DNA from: Helianthus annuus
Taxonomy: Eukaryota > Streptophyta > Magnoliopsida > Asterales > Asteraceae
Direction: 5' to 3'
DNA length: 64,000 bases
Assembly (NCBI RefSeq): GCF_002127325.2
Contig: NC_035438.2
Coordinates: 93,179,008 to 93,243,007, forward strand
The position numbers were made by a program, and so were the translations under genes. Positions 57,339 to 64,000 of the stretch are shown piece after piece. The stretch's first letter is position 1, and each line of letters opens with the position of its first letter. The notes under the pieces were generated by a model. The model did no database searches, was not told the DNA's origin, and saw nothing but the letters and a program-made list of their open reading frames with translations.

Positions 57339-60318
57339 TGTGACAACCCTTAAAATTCCATGTATTCCGTACAATTTATTAATGATAATTAAAGTACTTG
57401 ACGACTGTGTGGAATTACTTAACTGCTTTCTGATTACTGTGTTATACTTACATGTGCTTGGTAACATACTAGTCGTGTGCAGAAAAGTAATTAAATAGTC
57501 CTGTGTGTTTTCCTAAGTGTTCGAAATTAAAAGTGTTACAAAAATATATATAAAAGACACATTACGGATTAATTAAGCACATTAACGGAACAACATCCAA
57601 CCGAACAACCGGACTTTACCCGGAACATAAAAATATTGCCAAACACATTGTTTCTACTTTTCTGAGCTAGTTCGGGACCCCGAACATCCTAACACACCTT
57701 ATATTAAATAACACACTAAAGCACTAACTAAACACCTTTAGATCCTAACTAAGCAAGTAACTAGATCATCACAACCCAACCCAACCCTATACCCCCCCAA
57801 CCATACGGTTTAAAGGGTGAATCCCACCCTTGATTTTCTTCATTTGTTTATTAAGTTTGCTTTGTACTAAGGGAACACTAAGTCTATTGGACAATAACAT
57901 GTTGGAAGTTTGATTATAAAAACCCTTGGACCTTCATAGCCTTCATTCATCCACCAACTCAACACAACTCATCCTCTCTCTTCTCTCTTGGCTTCGGCCG
58001 AACACCACCCCACACACCATCATCATCATTCAACCTTCTTCAAGCATTCTACAAGCATACAAAGGTGTTAGAAGGTATACAACGAAGCTCGGTGTGTTCG
58101 GAAGTTGAAGGACCACTCTCATCTTCTTTTATCCACCACTTTTCTACTCTCAAACTTCCCTAGTCTTAAACTAGTGGTAAGAACTTAGATCCTTGCTTCT
58201 TACATCTTGTTTAGGTGGTTAAAGATGTGTAGTGATCAAAATGATAAGAAACTCTAAAGAACTTACATTAATCTTGAACATAAAGTGATAAAGGGTGGAT
58301 AAAGAGAAGTTATTTGGGTAAATGATGTAAATCTTGTGTTGTTATGATTATATGATGTTGTTTGGTGTATGATGATTATGTTGCAGATTACTTGCTGATT
58401 TACTTGTTAATATTGATATTTGATGATTGTTGTGATCACTAAACATGTTAACGGAATCAATCCAACACAAGTTAGAAAGATGAAAGCTGAAACAGTAGGC
58501 TGTTTGGTAATTACAGCCAACTTCAGTTGGCTGTAATAGGAGTGTAACTTAACGAAAAATGTATTTGCTGAAGTCTAGATTTATGTATTATGAAATACGG
58601 TTCTAATGGCACTGGAATCGTAATTTTTGGACTTCGTTTACTATTTTTAAAGTGTCATTTTGTAACAGCAGCTAGAGCTGCATTTTTACTGCTGAAAATA
58701 TGCATTCTGTTTTCTGTCATAACATGAGTTCTGTGTAGAGTTAGATCATGAAATTGGTATTGTAGATGGACACTGATGTCGTAGTAATTGTCCCACTGGA
58801 ATTTCATCAATCCGACTTACAATGAATTTTTAATGAATTATTCCATGGACTGCAGTCAGAAAAAGATAAATCTGAGTGCAGTCCAGAAAATGAATTTTTA
58901 TAAAATATTGGTGATGATTTGGATCCCAAGATTTTTACACAATAATAATTGGATCATTTAGCACCTTCTGTAAAAAGTTGGGAATTTTTGAAATAAGATA
59001 ACTATTTTATTAAAATGCTCGAAAACAGCCCAGTTTTGGATATTTAAGTTGAAATGACATAAGTAGGAATTTGCGTGTCTAAATGTCAAGTATGTTATCC
59101 GTGAATGATCTAACATGTTATGTGTCGATAAAAGTGTTATGTGCAATGTCGTATGTTTATTTGTGAATGGGAATAGATGGGGAGTTTACATGGGCATAAA
59201 CCGTTAAAGTAATGCATGTTATGTGATAGATGCGTGTAGGAACTTTGTGCTCTATTTGAAAACCACTAAATGACTAATTGGTAATCATAGTAGGATGTGA
59301 TTGACCGACCTTGACTGTTAGCTATATTTGAGAATCTAACCGAGCAAACCGAGGTGAGTTCACACACTTTCTAAGGCATGGGATTCCCGGAGGTTGGGAA
59401 TGGGTAAAAGAATTTAAAACGGAATCTATATATCCTCCTTGGGTAGGATATGTACGACCATCCTCCATGGGTAGGATGCCAATACTAATCCTGCGTATTC
59501 TCCTTGGGTAGAACTACGTACATTCGTCCTCCTTGGGTAGGACAACAACCTTAAAACTTACTAGACAAAACTCTATCATAAGTCCCTCATTTTATATCGA
59601 CTTAATCGCCGAGGCCAATGGCGAGCGGGTCATTAGTTGATAGCGCTATTAGGTTTAACAAACCTCACACCGTGCCAGTCGGACGGGCGTGTACTAATGG
59701 ACTATGGCAAACCGTCGGTGATGATAGACACTGATGTAGGGCACAACTTACTTGCGTAGTAGTCGATATCATATCGTCTAGTGGTTCACATGGGGAAGCC
59801 CCCACTAATCATGGATATGGTTTGGGTAATAAAGAATGAACTGGTTAATCACGCTTTCAACTACGGGGTAACCCCCACGGCAATTACGCCAACGAAAGAC
59901 AAACCACGTTTTCAGAAACAACTTAAAACTAAACAACCAAACGTGAACTCACTCAACTTTGTTGTTGACTCGTTGTTACATGCCTTACAGGTCGTTAAAT
60001 GCTGGAGCTTGCACGAGGAAGGAGTCGTTGTGGAGTACGGACTGTTATGTTCCGTGCTTAATATTTAAATCCTTATGAACTTATTAAACTTACGCCTTGG
60101 ACTTTAAACTTATAAACTATGGACTTATGTTTTGGACTTTACGTTTATGCTTCCGTTGTTTAAATTAAAACTTGGTTAACTAGCTTTTGGTCACCAATCG
60201 TATTGTGGTTGGCTTTATTTACTTAAATACGTTGTTCAGTATGATTGGTGGCTCGATCCTGGTCACGTCACGCCTCCAAGCGGTGGTACTCCGCATGGTG
60301 GATTTTGGGGGTGTGACA
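57339..60318 (+). repeat. Element C 3' LTR (2980 bp)
   Basis: Near-copy of the 5' LTR with scattered substitutions. TATAAAA at 57915-57921, predicted intron 59354-59990. In the conserved TCRGTG/CACTGA hairpin one pair has become G-U. Confidence 0.92.
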
Positions 60319-60793
60319 TTATCCTCAGTGTAAACTGCAGAACTGAAGTTCAAAGCCCTGGGCTGCAAGGGAGTGACAGTATCTTCAGCAGGCCTGCTCG
60401 AGCTTGACTTCAAGAGTTGTATCTCTCTCATCAGCATCTGATTGGTTTCCTGCTGCTGCCTCATCTATTCCTATAGACTACCAAACAAATTTAGAATTTC
60501 CTCATTAGAAGCTAAAACAGGACCGGATCCCTGGACATTGCGGGTGGGAATAACATCCCGAACCACATGAATTTCAGTTCCTTAAGAAGAAGCTTGAGAT
60601 CTCGGAGGAGGTGGCGGAAGCACCGAAACAATTGTTGCAGAGTTTGTAGCAGACATGGTGGAAGAGCTCATGTTTGATCTTGAGGCCATTGAAAAAAGTT
60701 TTGAAAAGAATTTTGAAAACAGAAAACCAAATAGCGATTTTGCAAAAGCTTATAGTAAAAGTAGCACCACTTGTCCCACAGATGGTGCCAAAT
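60319..60793 (-). pseudogene. Element T gag N-terminus and leader with primer site
   Basis: ATG at 60689. The frame is Ser/Pro-rich, then turns into a Gln-rich helical segment (MRQQQETNQMLMREIQLL) and runs to the C insertion at 60319. Stop codons lie near 60583 and in the 60465-60480 stretch. Right of the ATG, minus-strand TTGGCACCATCTGTGGGAC next to the LTR end at 60794 is the probable primer binding site; I do not assign the tRNA. Confidence 0.7.
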
Positions 60794-60842
60794 TGTTTTG
60801 GTCAAAAATTACCTAAGCAATTTAGTGATCAAATTAGTTAGG
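60794..60842 (-). repeat. Element T 5' LTR, terminal fragment
   Basis: 49 bp starting TGTTTTGGTCAAAAATTACC match the outer end of the 3' LTR at 39960 with about three differences before element J cuts in. Confidence 0.85.
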
Positions 60843-63800
60843 TGTCACACCCCGATTTCCACGTGTCACCGGTGGGCCCGGTGTGGGGTACAGTGACGTA
60901 GTTGGCATCGTCATAGACAATCAACACAATATAAAAATGCACAGCGGAAGCAGAATAGAAACATTTCAACTTTAAATAAAGTGCAATAATAAATATCACA
61001 GGAGTTGAAATGGATCCACAGGCGGATCAAATAAAATAAGATAAAATAGTTCAACAGATGTATTGTCGTCCGAGCTTGCGAGACTATAATGGACGCTCTT
61101 AGGAAACAACCAGCCTATTTCCGTATAGTACCTGCACTTAACCTTTTGGGAAAAATACGTCAGTTTACACTGGTAAATACAAATCGACTGACTCATTTTG
61201 AAAATGATTGAAAATTTATTTAAATGCACAAGGCATAAATATTTTTTATTAACTTGGGATAATTATATAATATAAACTTGTGAACGATTTACATGCACTT
61301 ATATCTCTGGTGGCCCGGGATCTGCTGTCCGGGCTAGAGATTAAATGACACACCACATTAAAGAGTTATACACGTCGGGTGTACGCCTACACCCCGTGCT
61401 CTGGTCGTGGCCATCTCGTAAGATAATGCCAAGGATATCCGGGACACGGTCAACAACCCCCCAAAGCCTTTAAGTAAGACAAAACTGTTTAAACGAAGTC
61501 GCACAAGCTATTCAAGACTGTACACCTATAAGGCGCAGGACTTGTGCGCCCGATCAAGCGGTATTTTAAATACCGTACCCCAAGCCCGTATAGGGAAAAT
61601 AAGTCAAAATGTATTTACCTGAGCAAGTATAAGTCACAAATGCTAAGTGTTGGTAGCTTTTACCGGGCCTCCTAATCTGGAACAAAGGTTTATAATTAAC
61701 CTATTAGATTCCTAACGGCCTTTTATTTAAGCCTAAGCTTTGACCGGTTAGTTTTAGGAGTGATACGGTTTACGCATGATTAAGCGAAAGACCGGATAGA
61801 ATGTGATTTAGACCCGACAAGTTTGAATACTTGTATAATATGGGTATACTAAATACATTCTGGATTTTGAAACAAAAATGATATCGTTTGACCCGTTTCG
61901 GTCAATTTACGCAAACTAGTTACGTAAACCGAACCGAACGCGAAAAGGGCGATACGGGTAGACCAATGATTCAAATGCAAGTTCCCTGATGTAATATGCT
62001 CAAAATATGATATTATATCAGTAAGTTATGTTCTATATTGCCCGGAATAATTTTAAACCCAATTTATGCCTTAGAAGGGCATTTTGGTCATTTAAAAGAT
62101 AATAAAAGGGTAAAATTAGAAATCTGAGTTTCGGGTCTGGTTCATACAGTAAATATACTTAATATAACATATTATATCAGTAAGGTATGACTCATATATC
62201 AAATTTATCATTTTAAAACAAACTATGCACCGTAGGGGTATTTTAGTAATTTCACAAGGGCTAAAAATGCCAAAACTGGAAGTCTGAGTTCATATACTCA
62301 TACTTACTGTTATTATATGAAAATATGCTAAACACATCAGTAGGTATAGGTCTTATATGTTTAAAACAAGTATAACGCTTACTATGCGCTTAAAACGCTA
62401 AATATGCGATTCAAGGGCGTTTTCGGGTTTTCAAATAAAATCTGAGATTTTTATATTTCCAGAATACTTATAATAATTTATTCATCATACAAAATCAGTA
62501 GCAAAAGGTTTCGGGTCAAAAGAATGTGTAAAACTCATTTTATGGCCTAAACGGTCAAAACCGACATAAGCCGAAATGACTAGGCGATCTAGGATCCGTT
62601 CAGCCAAAAATTAGTTAAAAATCATCAAAATTCCCAGAATATTATATTACTTCTGTTGGTAAAAAGTTTTGCATCAAAACGTGGCCAGAAACGGGTTCTA
62701 CGCGAAAAGGACCGTTTATGTAAATTTATAATATAGTTTTACGCTAATGGCCATAACTCACAATCTGGACCACCAACTGATCCGAAATTTTCGGTGCAAG
62801 TTCATATACTAGAAATAAAGATTTCTATCCTTTCACTTTTCCAAAAACCACGTTTTATATCAAAAAGGGCAAAATAGTCAACTTTATGCATAAATCGGAA
62901 ACATGCATTCGAATAGGCTAAGCATAGACTCAATCAAAGAAAATTCCAGAAAGTTTAACTAAAATAAAAATAGTCAAAAATACTTTCCAATGCAGATCTC
63001 GAACATGCATGTACGAATCCGAATCGATAGTCTATGAAATAATCGTTTTACAAGACTTTCGGTTCCGATTCGTGTCTATACTATAGATTGTCGAGTTGAT
63101 GATGATTAAAACACATTCTTATATGTATTACAAGTTGTTTATGATGATAAATCAGATTGCATGTCATCTATATCATTATTCATGTTATTTTTCACAAAAA
63201 TCGCTTCTGTTGACTTTTTAGAAATAGGTTTGACTCGACATTTAGCATGCATGTAGTGGGAATCAGATGGTACCCTTTAGAGGGTTTGTTTCCCACATAA
63301 ATACCAATCTATAACAAGTTTCAATTCGAGAAATGACTGAAAGAAATCCGTTTAATCGGAAAGTCAAAGGTTATGAACACCTAGTTTGACTTTTATCAAT
63401 AATCACAACAAGAATGGATTAAAGAACGAATTGAAAGCTTACAAAGGTCCTATAGATGTTTAAAAATCACTAGGAGTCGGCCTTATTGCTCAGATTGTCT
63501 CCAGGAAGCTGCCTTGAAGTTCTTGAATGTTGAGAGCACTTGTTTACTTTGAGAATGTCCAAGAAATGTGATCAAAATCTGATTTAAAGCCATAAATTCG
63601 AGGTCACTGTAGTAGTAGCCATGCAAGGCATGTTATTGGGTCATTTGGAGGTGCAAGTGAGCTGTAAACAACTCAAATTCGGACTCAATCCATCCATTTT
63701 GCGAATTCTGTCGCTGGGCAACCCACGCGGCCCGCTTGGGCTTTCCCAGGCGGGTCGCCTGACCCTCCTGATCAGCCAACAACTTTCATATATTGACAGC

Positions 63801-64000
63801 TTTGACCCCTGAACTTGTACGCGATGTTTCGGCTACTTTTCTCGACCCGTAAACCCCCAAACTTGGTTTCTAAGAACCTTAGGACTTTTACCAACATGGT
63901 AATGCCCTCGGATAACTTTGCGCTCAACCGAAAAGCCATGAAATTCGACGTTGACGCTTTTAGTCCTTTAAGTACGGTTTTGGCCATAACTTTCTCATAC
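60843..64000 (-). repeat. Element J: end of a further LTR inserted in the T LTR (continues past the window)
   Basis: Starts TGTCACACCCCGATTTCC, the inverse of a GGGGTGTGACA LTR end, so it is probably a minus-strand LTR whose 5' end lies beyond 64000. The left target would be TTAGG (60838-60842). No ORF is convincing. It holds a predicted intron (61132-61618), hairpins, and AT-rich sequence with reiterated words such as GTCTGAGTT near 62120 and 62280. Confidence 0.65.
61132..61618 (-). other. Predicted LTR intron of element J with pairing splice ends
   Basis: The minus-strand donor GCTCAG|GTAAATACA (plus 61611-61618) is complementary to TGTATTTACC (plus 61172-61181), about 41 nt before the acceptor TTAAGTGCAG|G (61132). 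Inside are hairpins GCCCGG/CCGGGC (61313-61334), GGGTGTA/TACACCC (61377-61394), GGCGCA/TGCGCC (61532-61550) and CGGTATTT/AAATACCG (61559-61575). Confidence 0.5.

Larger units (their letters stand above)
49207..60318 (+). mobile_element. Element C: full-length, decayed Ty3/gypsy chromovirus nested in T
   Basis: LTRs 49207-52234 and 57339-60318 share TGTGACAACCCTTAAAATTCC...GGGGGTGTGACA. The flanking target is TTACC (49202-49206) on the left and TTATC (60319-60323) on the right, one C/T change. Primer site 52238-52250, polypurine tract AACAAGGGGAGAA before the 3' LTR. It lies in T gag: the T frame resumes on both sides. LTR copies differ by several percent, and gag-pol has many stops, so C is much older than B. 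Confidence 0.95.
39960..60842 (-). mobile_element. Element T: Tat-lineage Ty3/gypsy element, interrupted by C and J
   Basis: Minus-strand order from the right: a fragment of 5' LTR (60842-60794), a primer-site region, gag N-terminus (60689-60319), inserted element C (60318-49207), gag remainder and protease, RT, RNase H, a second RNase H, integrase, a long 3' region with an antisense gene, and the 3' LTR (40700-39960). The second, archaeal-like RNase H and the antisense ORF downstream of integrase are hallmarks of Tat elements. The coding frame carries many stops and several frameshifts. Confidence 0.88.

Overview
The window is repeat-dense plant nuclear DNA. The evidence is nested Ty3/gypsy and Ty1/copia LTR retrotransposons with initiator-tRNA-Met primer sites, hAT-type and long-TIR DNA elements with target-site duplications (TSDs), a SINE, and one intron-bearing housekeeping gene, LSM3. 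The repeats suggest a large-genome eudicot, possibly Asteraceae, but that is an inference. Nothing looks bacterial, and there is no CRISPR array or operon.

Layout. 1-4552: 3' part of a chromodomain Ty3/gypsy element (A, +). 4812-8161: right-hand LTR of another element (E). 8162-19149: 5' part of a copia element (F, -), split by a complete non-autonomous LTR element (D, 9925-17025, TSD TAGCA). 19150-23900: unclassified repeat, a foldback hAT element (21577-22470) and a small hAT MITE. 23946-27710: LSM3 on the minus strand in three exons, whose 3.2-kb first intron holds nested hAT elements and a SINE. 27831-38822: a long-TIR DNA element (G) split by element B (29051-38771, -), an intact, very young Ty3/gypsy element with apparently identical LTRs. 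39960-60842: a Tat-lineage Ty3/gypsy element (T, -) carrying an antisense four-exon gene; its gag is split by element C (49207-60318, +), a decayed relative of A and B. 60843-64000: end of a further LTR (J).

Main result. In A, B, C, D, E and J the LTR contains a predicted intron. In every one, the first 8-12 nt of the intron, at the 5' splice site, are complementary to a segment about 37-44 nt upstream of the 3' splice site. The paired sequence differs between families while pairing is kept (GTGAGTTCAC, GTGAGTATAC, GTGAGTACATTG, GTAAATAC). The looped-out intron body carries family-specific arrays of small hairpins or tandem repeats. A second covarying hairpin lies just upstream of the polypurine tract in A-D, and the hexamer ATCCTG/CAGGAT is strongly over-represented in element T. 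These are read by eye and need computation.

How the parts interact. A, B and C share one chromovirus lineage; B looks capable of transposition, and D could be a trans-mobilised relative. B's 3' LTR promoter points toward LSM3, and the original upstream region of LSM3 now lies beyond elements G and B.
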